NCBI RefSeq assembly: GCF_027943255.1
Contig: NC_072893.1
Span: forward strand, 4,092,001-4,156,000
DNA from: Anastrepha obliqua
Taxonomy: Eukaryota > Arthropoda > Insecta > Diptera > Tephritidae
DNA length: 64,000 nucleotides
Direction of reading: 5' to 3'
Shown here: positions 43,240 through 53,184 of the stretch, piece by piece
Layout of the letters: each line of letters opens with the position of its first letter
Position numbering within the stretch: the stretch's first letter is position 1
Notes under the pieces: model-generated
What the model was told of the DNA's origin: nothing
The model's database searches: none
Seen by the model: the letters and a program-made list of their open reading frames with translations, nothing else
Made by a program: the position numbers and the translations under genes

Positions 43240-44836
43240 GTTGAAAAATACTTTCTTTTGTTTGATGTTTTTTTTTTTGAAATTTAAGTCAGAGAGCTGT
43301 TCTGAACGCTACAACAATAGTCAGCCCTCCAGTAGCCTTGATAGCGTTCCTCCATCGTATGAAGGTCCTGGTGGAACCGCTCTCCTTGAGATTGAGAGGG
43401 AAACAGTCGAGGTGGTTAGGAAGCGAGTGTAACTTGAAGCTCATGTTACATTCAAGAACTTTGAAAGTCTTCAGTTTTCAGTCATTTTATCATTAGTTTT
43501 TCGACGTGTTGGGAATAAACAGAACTTTTTTATTCCCCAAAAAAATTTTAACAAGTCAAACAAACTCATTACATGCGTTTTTATCGATCTTTGTCATAAC
43601 GTCCTTAAAATTTGAGTCTTTTATTAAATATTTTATCTATGGACCATCAAAAATTTCCGCTTTTATCTTTTCTGCACTTAATTTTGGAAACTTTTTTGAT
43701 AGAAAAAGGAAACTATTTCCGCTGTTGGCAAGATATTTTACGAATTGTTTTATAAGCCCTAGTTTTATGTGTAACGAGGGTAAAATTATAGGGTCCCTTG
43801 ATACCAGAGGTGGATTTATTTCGTTCTGGGGTAGGCTAATCTTTTTTAATACAATGGTGTGTTTTAGTTCTGCTGTCCCACAAGCAAAGAAAACAGCGAT
43901 ACTTTGTGTAACCACTTTGTTGGCCTAGCAGGAAGTTTACCATTTTTAAATCGACATATATAAGCCAGTCGTGTTCCACGTATTTAATTTTATCTAAAAC
44001 CAGGGCAACAGTTGTATATTCCTCTTTTTTGTTATTGGAATGTGAAATAGGCAATGACCCAAATTTACTTTTATTTTAATTCTAGACTCCGTTTTTGATG
44101 AATCTATTAATAAGCGCAACTAATTTGAATCGTACTTTTGTAATTCTATTGTAGCCATTAAACCAGGTATATTTTTATAAAATACAAAGTCATCTTCTTC
44201 AGCAAAATATTTCAGAAGATTTTGTTTTCTTGTGCTGTAATAGGAAAATTTAGTTTCTTTTGTTACTTAGTTTATTTCTTTTTACCTAGAAGCCAAAGCT
44301 CAGAAGCAGTCTTTGATAAGCCCAAATCTCTGACAAGCTCTTTGAAATCATCTTGGTTGAATGGTCTTGGCATTTCCTGGTCACATTCAAAGTCACTATC
44401 CCTCAGTATTCGCATAGTCACTATTCCTCAGTAAATACATAGGCTCCTTCTGTGATGGATAGGCTTGAGATTCAGGTGATATATTAGGGCTTAAAGCACG
44501 TCTATATGCCGCCTTTATGCAAGGATATTCCCATTTCAAACAAAAATAAAGGTCGTCATGTTGGTTCACGGGTTCCTTCCAGACAATAGCAGTTTCGTAC
44601 ACAAATCTATTCCTTTTCTTATTTGTCCACAAACGCAGAAACTCAACGCATATTTTGCTTGCCTTTTGAGCAATCCAAGGCTTATTTTTCATTTCCATCG
44701 GGTGACTAATGTAATTTTTGTAAGCCTCAGTTACGAACGGCGTCACATTTAATCGGTATTCTTTAAACATTGACTCTCCGCAAATGAAACAAAATTGATT
44801 CGGATCATTTACACAAACTCGTCTTGAATATGCCAT
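43240..44836 (-). pseudogene. Decayed copy of a protein family found repeatedly in arthropod genomes (function unknown)
   Basis: ATG at 44836 opens MAYSRRVCVNDPNQFCFICG for 146 codons. Features in order: C-x2-C (FCFICG, residues 16-19) and ICVEFLRLWTN near residue 62, where relatives as I recall have C-x2-C-V-E-H (His is Phe here, one Cys is Ser). QHDDLYFCLKWEYP is near residue 93. Later frames give RPFNQDDFKELVRDLGLSKT (about 44385-44320) and LLIDSSKTES after a TAG. WLIYVDLKMVNFLLGQQSGY and TKYRCFLCLWDSRTKTHHC follow (about 43980-43870), then ILPSLHIKLGLIKQFVKYLA (43795-43735) and FPKLSAEKIKAEIFDGP to 43637. Last comes HLDCFPLNLKE and, after a shift, GYWRADYC-like sequence near 43320. The order matches uncharacterised proteins repeated in aphids, copepods and hydra that I remember but cannot name; probably mobile-element-derived (inference). 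Confidence 0.55.
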
Positions 44837-45275
44837 ATCAAATTATAATAATAAAAAGGGTTTTTATAAGAACAATAAAATATTAACGAAAGCTATATCT
44901 CGTAAACAAGAGCTGTCCCAAATTAATTGAGGGTAGATTTAGAATCAGCGACGTCAAATTATGTAGTAAACATCAAGTGATAAGCCTGAATAATCAGACA
45001 AAAGTTGCAGTTTTATTGGCCAGTGTAATTTATAGCTGCTGATTCAAATGATATCTAAGGTGAAATACAATAAAAAAAAACAACAAGAAAAAGTATATGT
45101 TGTGCATAAAAACAGTTAAGCGGGGAAAAGAACTCGGCGTTTCTGGTGAGGAACCGAAACGGATGTGGAGCAGGGTATGCTGATTTTGACGTGATGAAAA
45201 TCAATAACCAAAAACAAAATACAAATATACGGATAACATCACTTGCAATAAATTCGCCTTGAATGATAGATTTAC
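44837..45275. other. No recognised feature
   Basis: AT-rich flank of the decayed ORF; could contain its upstream end or promoter, but I see no terminal repeat. Confidence 0.3.
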
Positions 45276-45915
45276 AAGGCTTGCTTATTAACTATGGTGA
45301 AAAAGAAAATTCTGAGATGAACTTCGGCTGTCACGTCCCGCGGGCGATTCGCCTGGTGAATTCTGCTCGATCATTAGTATCACAATCGAGGATGATACAT
45401 GCCAGGTTTGCTGTTGTTGTTGTTGTAGCAGCATAAACATTCCCCAAAAATGTACGGGGAATGCTGCTGGAGTGACAGTCCTTGGCCGAATAAAAATCCG
45501 GGTCGTTCCGGTAACGTAGAACCGACTGTCATGATACCAGATTTGCTCGTTAGGTATGGTGAACAAATTTTTTTTAGGGGAACTTTGGAACTTTAGTGAA
45601 AAAAAATTTTGCTCTACCTTAGTGAAACACAAAACGAATGACGGCGGCATATCTGTTAAATTCGCTCAGAGCCGAATAAGGGTCTGCTAGGTAGTACACC
45701 TCTAAAAATCTTTTCACCATGTATCACGATCACACGTATTCACACACTCGTCCAATCAGTCGTTGGTCAGACGGCAGCGACATGACATTGTGTGGATTTT
45801 TTTCATATGTTACCAACACAATCTCAGTTCTTTTGGAAACACATCCCCTGTTACGTCAGTTATCTGCTGATTCTGTCAAATTCGCTCAGAAGTACCGAAG
45901 TACCTCCTGTCTTCA
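45276..45915. repeat. Palindromic ACGTCA-type repeat copy 1 (interrupted)
   Basis: Contains the modules ACTATGGTGAAAAAGAAAAT with GAACTTCGGCTGTCACGTC (45290-45340), GATGATACATGCCAGGTTTG (45391-45410), GTGAAACACAAAACGAATGA (45622-45641) and ACGTCAGTTATCTGCTGATT with CAAATTCGCTCAGAAG near 45854-45895. The same modules, in the same or inverted order, occur at 48510, 53185-53805 and 60385. No coding capacity. A 121-bp element is inserted at 45413. Confidence 0.6.
45413..45533 (-). mobile_element. 121-bp SINE-like retroposon with CAA tail and 14-bp imperfect target duplication
   Basis: The host repeat reads ATGCCAGGTTTGCT before the insert (45399-45412) and ATACCAGATTTGCT after it (45534-45547). 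The uninterrupted host sequence is seen at 53293-53320 in reverse (complement GCCAGGTTTGCTCGTTAGG), which proves the insertion point. On the minus strand the insert starts near CAGTCGGTTCTACGTTACCG, contains a hairpin of CATTCCCC and GGGGAATG around an 11-nt loop, and ends in a (CAA)n tail next to the duplication. A short body, a simple-repeat 3' tail and a ~14-bp duplication indicate target-primed retroposition. I recall this unit as abundant in tephritid genomes. Confidence 0.75.
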
Positions 45916-45959
45916 AACAAACAGTCGCGTATCGGCACCCACGTCACTGTTGACAGTAA

Positions 45960-46580
45960 TAATTTCGAGGTTGTTTATTTAGGAACCAGCATTAACACCG
46001 ATAACAGTGTCAGCCTTGAAATCCAATGTAGAATCTCTCTTGCCAACAAGTGCTACTTTGGACTAAGTAGGCAACTGAGCAGTAAAGCCCTCTCTCGAAG
46101 AACAAAACTAACCCTCTACAAGGCTCTCATCATGCCCGTCCTAACGTATGGAGCAGAAGCTTGGACGATGACAACATGCGGTGAAGCGACGCTTGGAGTG
46201 TTTGAGAGAAAGATTCTGAGTAAGACGTTTGGTCCTTTGCACGTCGGTAACGCCGAATATCGCAGGCGATGGCACGATGTGCTGTATGACCTTTACAACG
46301 CCATAAACAAGGTGCAGCGAATAAAGATACAGCGGCTTCGTTGGTTGGGTAATGTCATCCGAATGGATACAAACGCTCCGGCTCTGAAAGTATTCGATGC
46401 GGTACCAGCTGCAGGTAGCAGAGGAAGAGGAAGGCCTCCTCTGCATTAGAAAGAGCAGATGGAGAAGGACTTGGTTTCACTTAGTGTCTCCCACTGGCTC
46501 CGGTTAGCACGAGAAAGAAACGACTGGCGCGTTTGTTAAACTCGACCAAAATCGCGTAAGCGGTTATCGCGCCAATTAAG
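45960..46580 (+). pseudogene. RTE-like non-LTR retrotransposon, post-RT region to 3' end
   Basis: Best copy of a family also at 13350 and 40665. Reads VYLGTSINTDNSVSLEIQCR, ISLANKCYFGLSRQLSSKAL, TKLTLYKALIMPVLTYGAEA, WTMTTCGEATLGVFERKIL, HVGNAEYRRRWHDVLYDLY, QRIKIQRLRWLGNVIRMDTN and AVPAAGSRGRGRPPLH. After a TAG at 46447 it continues LARERNDWRVC. Open from about 45960 to 46447. This is the thumb plus the C-terminal RW.G and basic tail of the RT ORF. It lacks the catalytic palm. Confidence 0.8.
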
Positions 46581-47367
46581 AAGAAACTTAATACGCTTCG
46601 AGGCAGTTTAAAAAAAAGGCAATGCATGAATTTTTAGAGTTTGAAAATTAAAATGTTCAACTTCTTTTCTTCCTTATCTGAAAGTTTCTTAACAAGTGGC
46701 AATCAAGCAGAATGACCAATTTAATTTTTTTACAATTGACTGATAAGAAAAAGTTCAACGGTTGTTATTAATTGAAACTCACAAACGTATTTATAATTTT
46801 TTTCATCATTTTTGTATAGCAACATTTTTTTTCTCATTTAATGTGACCGATAATAAGCTCTTGCGTTTGTAATTGAAATATTAGAAATTGACGGTTGTGT
46901 TTATAAAAATGGTTTAATGAGTTCAATGCGCTTCCCAAGTTAGGTAAATGACTTGTAATCTATTGAAGCATACATACACACATACACACCTATCTATACG
47001 TGACTGAATTCGAAGGTATTATTTTGTACTAAGCCCTCGTTGTTTAATCTTATTATTGTAGCTGTACGTACATAAATATTTTCTAATGAAACAAAAATAA
47101 TTCACTGTGAATGCTACATGCATTAAAACCTGTGCTACATTTCTTAAGAAAATATATACATACAAACATTAGTCTTAACTTGTCAATTTTTTAATCGCAA
47201 AATTTTCATTTTAAATATAATTTTTGTTTTTTTTTTTTTAATTTCCTGTCATCGAGTTGATGCAATAACTGTTGTTTTCTGTTGACATTACTTTCATTTG
47301 CACAGAAACTACAGTGAGATTTTTAATACAAAATTTAATTCGTGGCAAGAACACCGCCAAGCTAAAA
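46581..47367. other. AT-rich stretch without recognised gene
   Basis: TA/CA-rich patch at 46968-47000, T run at 47228-47240. Nothing nameable. Confidence 0.3.
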
Positions 47368-48315
47368 TAAAGGATTTTCCAAAAACCGGAGTTATTTTGA
47401 ATAGGCCGCTATTTCGGTAGATGTCACTTTTGAAGCTGTCATTTTTTGATATTTGACAAGTAGAAGCTACGCCATTAATAAAAATGGAACGAAACACGCT
47501 TAAACAACACATTGAAGTTATTAAAATTCTCTACAAAAATGGTGAAAATTTGGCAGAGACGGTTCGTAAAACTCGAACATTTTTGGGTCATCGTGAAGCA
47601 TCTTATCGGACCGCAATACAGAAATTGGTTAAAAAATTCGAGCTTTTGGGACAAGTTAGTAATATGAAGAATAAAACCCGTGCACGTCGCTCAAGAACAG
47701 CCGAAAATATTGCTGTTGTAACTGAAAGTGTTGAAGGAAACCCAGGTTTGTCCATTCCTCGTCGTTCTTTGGAATTAGGTATTCCACAAACGTCATTCCA
47801 CCGTATTTTGAATAAAGATTTGGAGCTTAAGGCTAATAAAGTCCAGTTAACACAAGAACTCAAGCCGGCCGATCATCAACAACGTCTTGTCTTTGCTGAT
47901 TGAGTCATTGAAATGCATGAAAATGTTCCAGAATTCCATCGAAAAAGTATCTTGAGTGGTGAGACCTATTTCCACCTCGGTGGCTTCGTCAACAAACAAA
48001 ATTGTCGGAGCTGGGGCTCAGGAAATCCAAGAGTTATTGTTGAAAAGCCTCTCTATCCCCACTGTGTGTGACTGTTTGGTGCGTCTTATGGCCCAGCGGA
48101 GTCCCTGGACCTTACTTTTTCGAAAATGCAGCTGGAGCAACAGTTACAGTGAATGCATTGCGATATCCAGAGATGGTTTACGATTTTTATGGCCGGAATT
48201 GGATGGTATTGATCTGGGCAACGTTTATTTTCAACAAGACGGCGCTACGTGCGACACAAGCAACGAAACCATTGATCTTTTACATAAATAACACCTCTTA
48301 TTGGAAAACCCTTTA
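47368..48315 (+). mobile_element. Mariner/ITm-superfamily transposon, 3' deletion derivative with both ends
   Basis: Flanked by TA (47368-47369 and 48314-48315). Ends are AAGGATTTTCCAA at 47370 and the complement of TTGGAAAACCCTT at 48301-48313. ATG at 47484 opens 139 codons: MERNTLKQHIEVIKILYKNG, helix-turn-helix region, RSRTAENIAVVTESVEGNPG, and FHRILNKDLELKANKVQLTQ, ending at a TGA at 47902. After it come FHRKSILSGETYFHLGGFVN (first catalytic Asp lost: 'SDE' is SGE), a frameshift near 48062, TVWCVLWPSGVPGPYFFENA and, after another shift, VYFQQDGATCDTSNETIDLL with the second Asp. The region with the third Asp and the C-terminus is deleted. Non-autonomous. Confidence 0.85.
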
Positions 48316-48509
48316 TTTAAACCCCTTTGTTGAGTGTATGCTCGTCAGATTTGAATGAAATGTGCACGGACTTAAAGCAAACAACTTTTTTTTATGCAGA
48401 AATATTAACTCCGATATATAGGGGCGTGGCTTCTTATAAATAGCCCACAATTTTAAATGCTAGGTAGGGAACTGCAACTTAACACAAATACATAAATTGT
48501 TTCCACCTG

Positions 48510-48790
48510 CTTTCAAGGATGATAGAATTCAAGGTTTGCTTGATAGCTATGGTGAAAAAAATTGTGAGGTGAACTTTGGCTGCCACGTCACTTGGGATAT
48601 GTTTAACACAATTTAGGTTGTATAAATCATATGCGAAAAACATCAACCCAGCCAATGCCCATGCTATGGCGTTGGTATATCACTTACACAAGTCAAATAT
48701 TGTTAAACATACCCCAAGTGACGTCAGTCCAATTGCTGATTCTGTCGAATTCGCTCTACTATGGTCTACTACATAGCCCACCGCTAAAAA
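48510..48790. repeat. Palindromic ACGTCA-type repeat copy 2 (most compact)
   Basis: Left module GATGATAGAATTCAAGGTTT, then AGCTATGGTGAAAAAAATTG and GAACTTTGGCTGCCACGTCA. A 24-nt arm at 48585-48608 (ACGTCACTTGGGATATG...) pairs with 48701-48724 at 23 of 24 positions. The right side continues GTCCAATTGCTGATTCTGTC and GAATTCGCTCTACTATGG. The 92-nt spacer carries ATCAACC and TATCAC motifs shared with the copies at 53.5 and 60.4 kb. Probably a non-autonomous DNA element; ends and target duplication not resolved. Confidence 0.65.
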
Positions 48791-49329
48791 TCGTTTGCCC
48801 ATGACCTGTCGTATGGTGAAAGGTGGTAAATATTGGAAAAGGGGACTTGGCACCTCTCATATAAACTGAACTTTCAAAATCGATTTTCTCCGTAACCTCA
48901 AAAGCTAAGATGATGAATCTGAAGCAGTTGCACAAATTTACAATATCTGACTTATAGTTAAAAGTGGAAGGTGTTGGAAAAGTGTTTCATAGGGCTTTTC
49001 TCTGGTTGAAACCTATTACTTGGGGTTAGAATTGTTATTTAAAATTGTTTGTGTTTCAGCTAATTTTTTATTTTATTTAATAATTTAGTCTATACTATTG
49101 TGTAAATGATCATGTAAAGTCCGTGTAAAACACTTTTAATAGAGACATTAAAGGAGTGATCAGTTTTGCTGTTGTTCCCATTGAATGGCAAACAATTTTG
49201 CAGATTTCAGTAAGGAATATTGAAAACCCTGAAATCTTGAAAACCTTTCACTAAATTAAAATTTAAGCAAAGAAAGTACAGTTCTTCCAAGTTTTTTTGA
49301 TTTCAGACTTTTTAAAAGCAACAGTGATC
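48791..49329. other. No recognised gene
   Basis: Holds the phrase AAATCGATTTTCTCCGTAAC near 48878, loosely like the MITE core, but no terminal repeats. Confidence 0.3.
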
Positions 49330-49690
49330 TAAAGTGTGGCAGAGGTGGCCTGCCTTGGTCTCCTAAAGGTGGCCGGTTATTGTTGACGTAATTCTGAATA
49401 TGTCTGCTCTTGGCTTTCTTACCAACTCGCCAGTTCTGGGTTTGTTGTTTCTAGAATGGCGAGAAGTTCTCCCTTTAGCGACCTTGGGGTCAGCCTATTT
49501 CTATCGCTTCGAATTCCGTATTGCATGCCCTTGCCTTACCAGTGCATCAGCTTTCTCATTTGCTTCTATATTCTTATGGCCAGGTACCCAGATGAAACGG
49601 ATGCCTGTCGTGCGCGCTTGAGCATTAAGTTTTTCCTTGCAGCGTTTGACCCGTAGAAACTCGTTAGACAACTCGTGGAAACAGCCTTGT
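49330..49690 (-). pseudogene. Non-LTR retrotransposon RNase H fragment
   Basis: Reading leftwards: FHELSNEFLRVKRCKEKLNA, then IRFIWVPGHKNIEANEKADA (complement of about 49610-49551), which is the His/Asp end of an RNase H domain, fully conserved. Then LVRQGHAIRNSKR and a stop. After further stops come KPRADIFRITSTITGHL and LCHTLDHCC near 49340. Upstream catalytic residues are absent. The plus-strand open stretch at 49400-49621 is a shadow. It lies next to a jockey-like RT fragment; jockey elements normally lack RNase H, so these are probably two insertions. Confidence 0.65.
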
Positions 49691-49739
49691 GAATTTTTTC
49701 ATACGTAACTTTGAAGAATTTTTCAACATTTAATGTACC

Positions 49740-50180
49740 AAAAATGTTAGTAGGAGCCCAGAAAAGCCTGTAAAAGGGCGCTGATGCTATTCCTGCTATT
49801 GGGACAACACAAAGTCTATTATGTAGATGTGATTTAATCTATCGCAAAAAGGAACTTAATGAAACCCCTAGTATGATGACTTACTAAATAAAAACAAATG
49901 AGAAACTTTGTTAAAAGCCTTGGAGAAATCTGAATAGACGCAAGCAACTTGAAATCCTTTTGAAGAAGTTTCAATGCAGTGCTCAGCAAAGGTTAGTGAC
50001 GGAAGAACGATTGGCAACAAAACCAAGCTGACTCGGCGAAATCATTTTCTTGGTTGCAAATTCTAATTCTTTAACTGCAATAGTTTCGAAAAGTTTAGAA
50101 ACGGAAGATAACTTGGATTTTGGCCATTTTTATTCTTACTTATATTAATTGGAGCTACTTTTCAGTCGTCTTAGAAGACT
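49740..50180 (-). pseudogene. Jockey-like non-LTR retrotransposon, RT entry region
   Basis: Reading leftwards in shifting frames: KLFETIAVKELEFATKKMIS, SPSQLGFVANRSSVTNLC (about 50040-49985), then after a shift SSKGFQVACVYSDFSKAFNK (about 49965-49905), with the first RT Asp in 'YSDFSKAF'. Downstream only traces such as PIAGIASAPFYRLFWA are left. No catalytic FADD. The sequence beyond 50180 may continue it without recognisable motifs. Confidence 0.6.
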
Positions 50181-50363
50181 CCGGCAGCTAAAAACTTGTT
50201 CAAAATAAGATTCAAAGGGAGAACTAAAGCAGACCAGTTTTTGAAAAGCACGGCAAAAAAGTCTTCAATATTCGTATTAATAGACAGTTCTAACTTGGCA
50301 ATGCCATTAGCGACGTCATTAGATGACAAACTGAGGCATCAAAAACAAAACGTTGAATTCGTC

Positions 50364-51091
50364 TTAAGGGGTACTTGTGGTCTAGGCTCGACAATTTAGG
50401 GTATTTTCAGGAATTTCTTTTTACAGGGAAAAAATTAAAAACGATATTTAAATTTTTTATTGAACTTTGTTTACATACAAAAACTAAAAAATTTCTTTTT
50501 TTTAATTTTAATAATTTTAAAATGCCGCTGAAGTTGATCCTTCCGAAAAATTGGATCTAGACGGTGTTGCCAATTTTGGCTCTTCTTTTTATCAGAAATA
50601 CAAAAACCAAAAAAATTATTAATCAGTATGACTGTAGCTAGTCCTGCTACTAGAATAAAAAAAATTACAAAATGGCGTGGTTTTGAATTTGACACTTTAC
50701 AAATCGGGTTTTTTTCTGTTTTTTAATCAAAAAAATATAATACGAAATATTTGATAATATAAAATAAATAAAATAATAATATGTTTATAGTACAGGCGAT
50801 AGCTATTGATGTTGTGAACAACATTAAAATTTGAGACGATTCGGTTGAATAGTTTTTTTTTTTTTTTGACAACACCAGACCTAAAAAAGTCGTTCCAAAT
50901 TAATGAGTAAAAAATTTGAGGCACAGGAGTGCGCGGACCGCTCTCTACCTAGTTAATGGGCTGTAGAAGCTGTAATATTTGGAATTTCCGCATGGAAATT
51001 TCACAGTATATTCTCAAGATACTATACTTTCGAAATATCGAAAAAAACAAAAAAATAAATCTTTTTTAATTTCTAGACCACCGGGTCTAAA
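50364..51091. repeat. TTAAGGGG-type TIR element (MITE), complete, about 728 bp
   Basis: Left end TTAAGGGGTACTTGTGGTCT at 50364; the right end, the complement of TCTAGACCACCGGGTCTAA at 51072-51090, matches it imperfectly. The terminal TTAA is CTAA on the right. The end is shared with the partial copy at 871. AT-rich interior with a T run at 50855-50868; no coding capacity. Confidence 0.55.
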
Positions 51092-51744
51092 GTCTTGGTA
51101 AAACTGAAACTAAAAATTCAGCAAAAGGATTGGCGATGCCTGTCGGACAGTGAACATATTTTTCTTGGCAAAAAAAAAAACAAAACAACGGAGAGTATGC
51201 CGGAACTAAATTTTTCCTTTTATTGAAATGCCACATGGGTTAGATTTAATTTTGCCATACATACCAAAAGAAAAGTTATTATTTATAGTAACACCAGTTT
51301 GAAGATCTTCAAAAGTAGATAATTTTCAATTTAGCTGGAAGCTCTCGTCAATGTTGTTAATAAGTGTGGAATTGAAAGAATAATGAACATAAATTATTTG
51401 CAAATACATATGAATATACATCTTAATGTATGTATGTAAAGTATCTCGACTACAACCACACGCTTATCAAGCGAAGAAAATAAACACTATAATCTGCGGA
51501 AAATTATAATCGCATTTCATAACTGGAACAGTTGCAAAATAAATTTTGTTTGTGCGCTTCTATAGTTGCTGTTGTTGTAGGTGTTAATTTGTTATTGTGT
51601 ACGATAGTGACTTCGCAGAAGCACTTGTCACCAAATTCGTTACGATCGGCTGGCAAGCATTTTTACGAACCTTAACAATGTTTTTTTTTTATTTTTAATT
51701 TCGTTTTTTTTTTTTTGCGGCAAAGGTGAAGCATGAAGAGTCTA
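51092..51744. other. AT-rich stretch without recognised gene
   Basis: A and T runs (51170-51182, 51684-51716). Nothing nameable. Confidence 0.3.
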
Positions 51745-51970
51745 ACCTCGTCAGTGGTGGACGTTAACCCAAACTAAACCTCCTACCGTCCAAGTGGCAT
51801 TCCCGCCGGTACTGCCGTTAAGTATTTCGTCGGAACGCGGTTTGAACATTAGACGCAACGGCACGTCCGTTGCTTTACAATTGAAATTTCGAAGTAAGAG
51901 AGAGCAGAAGAAAAACAAGGATTTGGGAAAAACAGGTCGACGGTAGGTGCCAAATTCATGTTGAGACAAA
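51745..51970 (-). other. Open stretch, possibly the 3'-terminal part of a retrotransposon ORF
   Basis: Minus-strand open stretch of 72 codons ending SDEILNGSTGGNATWTVGGL and VWVNVHH, followed by an A-rich tract (complement of the T runs at 51684-51716) like a retrotransposon tail. I have an impression of similar endings in tephritid repeat ORFs but cannot name the family. Confidence 0.2.
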
Positions 51971-52325
51971 TCACGGAAAGGGCCTTAGAGTTTAATAAAC
52001 CCGCTTACTTCTGTTTCGTCGACCCCAAAAAAAGTATTTGACAGGGTGCGATTAAATGAATTGATACGAGAGAAGAACTCCAAATAATATATTGGCTACA
52101 ATTTGTGAGATAAACCACAAAAAAAAAACAGCAATTAAAGTTAAAGTGAATCCAACAGCGCCCTTATGGTTACATCAGGAGTTCAACAAGGGGATAGCTC
52201 AGACCCAACACTCTCCAATGCTATTATGGCTGAGATCATAGACCAATTTAAAACAGCAGCCTCGGGTTTCCCAATGACAATTGGTAAATGTCGTGCCTCA
52301 CAAAAAAGTGCTATATAGCCTTTTT
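51935..52325 (+). pseudogene. RTE-like retrotransposon, RT palm fragment
   Basis: RSTVGAKFMLRQITERALEF (51942-52000) and PAYFCFVDPKKVFDRVRLNE (52002-52060) give the first RT Asp in FVD. After frame changes comes VTSGVQQGDSSDPTLSNAIM (52170-52230), the 'GV.QGD.LSPTLFN' motif with two substitutions, then EIIDQFKTA. The YADD segment is missing; the sequence stops being readable near 52320. Confidence 0.7.
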
Positions 52326-52329
52326 TTTT

Positions 52330-52830
52330 GTGGTAGTTGGGTACTACCCTTAAGTAAATCGTCGAGAGGCGGCTGAGCACTAGGCACCACGTCAGTTATG
52401 ATTCCCATGCAGGCCGTCAGAAAGTTGCACGTACTTTAATCTTCCCACAGTTTTGTCTTCTCACAACCAAAACCACCGTACCTGTCTCACGTCGACTTAA
52501 GAATCTGTTTGATTGTTAAGTATCGTCTGTTTAGCTGCCGCTAACTTCTTAGATGCCTGCGTGTTTTAAAGAGTGATGCACTTCGCTGATTGTAGACGAA
52601 ATCTTGTCGCACGCATACTTTGAAGTCATTATAACACCGACTACGTTTTCTGGTATTGTCGAAAATTCTGATAATGCAGTTAAATCACGACTGCTAGTCG
52701 TAAATCATTGGCATACAAAAAACACATGCCTTGCATCTTCCTCTTCATGTCACACTGGGCATAAAGGCGACACGCGTACCCTGAAGCGCTGTAGGTATTT
52801 CTGGTAGCTACCATGACCTGTCAAGCATTG
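52330..52830 (-). pseudogene. R1-like non-LTR retrotransposon, C-terminal tail and 3' end
   Basis: Reading leftwards from about 52826: CLTGHGSYQKYLQRFRVRVA, SLCPV, a TGA in place of the second knuckle Cys, HEEEDARHVFFVC, then FTTSSRDLTALSEFSTIPEN and VVGVIMTSKYACDKISSTIS. A further segment, WCLVLSRLSTIYLRVVPNYH, ends near 52325 beside a T run (a tail on this strand). It lies opposite and adjacent to the RTE-like fragment on the plus strand. Confidence 0.65.
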
Positions 52831-52875
52831 TGTTAGTTAGAAGTTGAGCTTAACACAAAAGCATAATAAATAATC

Positions 52876-53150
52876 GGCGCGTACACTTCTGTTAGGTGTT
52901 TGGCCGTGTTGCTCCTCTTATTGTGGTGCGTCCACGGGACGTACAGTTACGAGCCGACTCTGATCTCAAAATGGTTTTTTATGAAGAGCTTTTTCATGGC
53001 AAAAATGCACTCAGAGGCTTGACATTGCTTATTGAGGGGCGACCGAAAAAAAGTGTGTTTATCATTTTGCTGTTTAATGCACGTATATTTGAGCCTACGC
53101 ACTCTCGAATGGTAGTCTCGCACAAACCCTTTCGGCTACGGCGGCTGCTC
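52876..53150 (-). repeat. tRNA-headed SINE copy 10, near full length
   Basis: GCGCGTACACTTCTGTTAGG, GTTACGAGCCGACTCTGATC, GCAAAAATGCACTCAGAGGC, TTATTGAGGGGCGACCG and the head GAATGGTAGTCTCGCACAAA and CTTTCGGCTACGGCGGC at 53128-53148. Confidence 0.75.
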
Positions 53151-53184
53151 ACCGAAACCAAGTTCCAAACGACTAGCGATTTGG

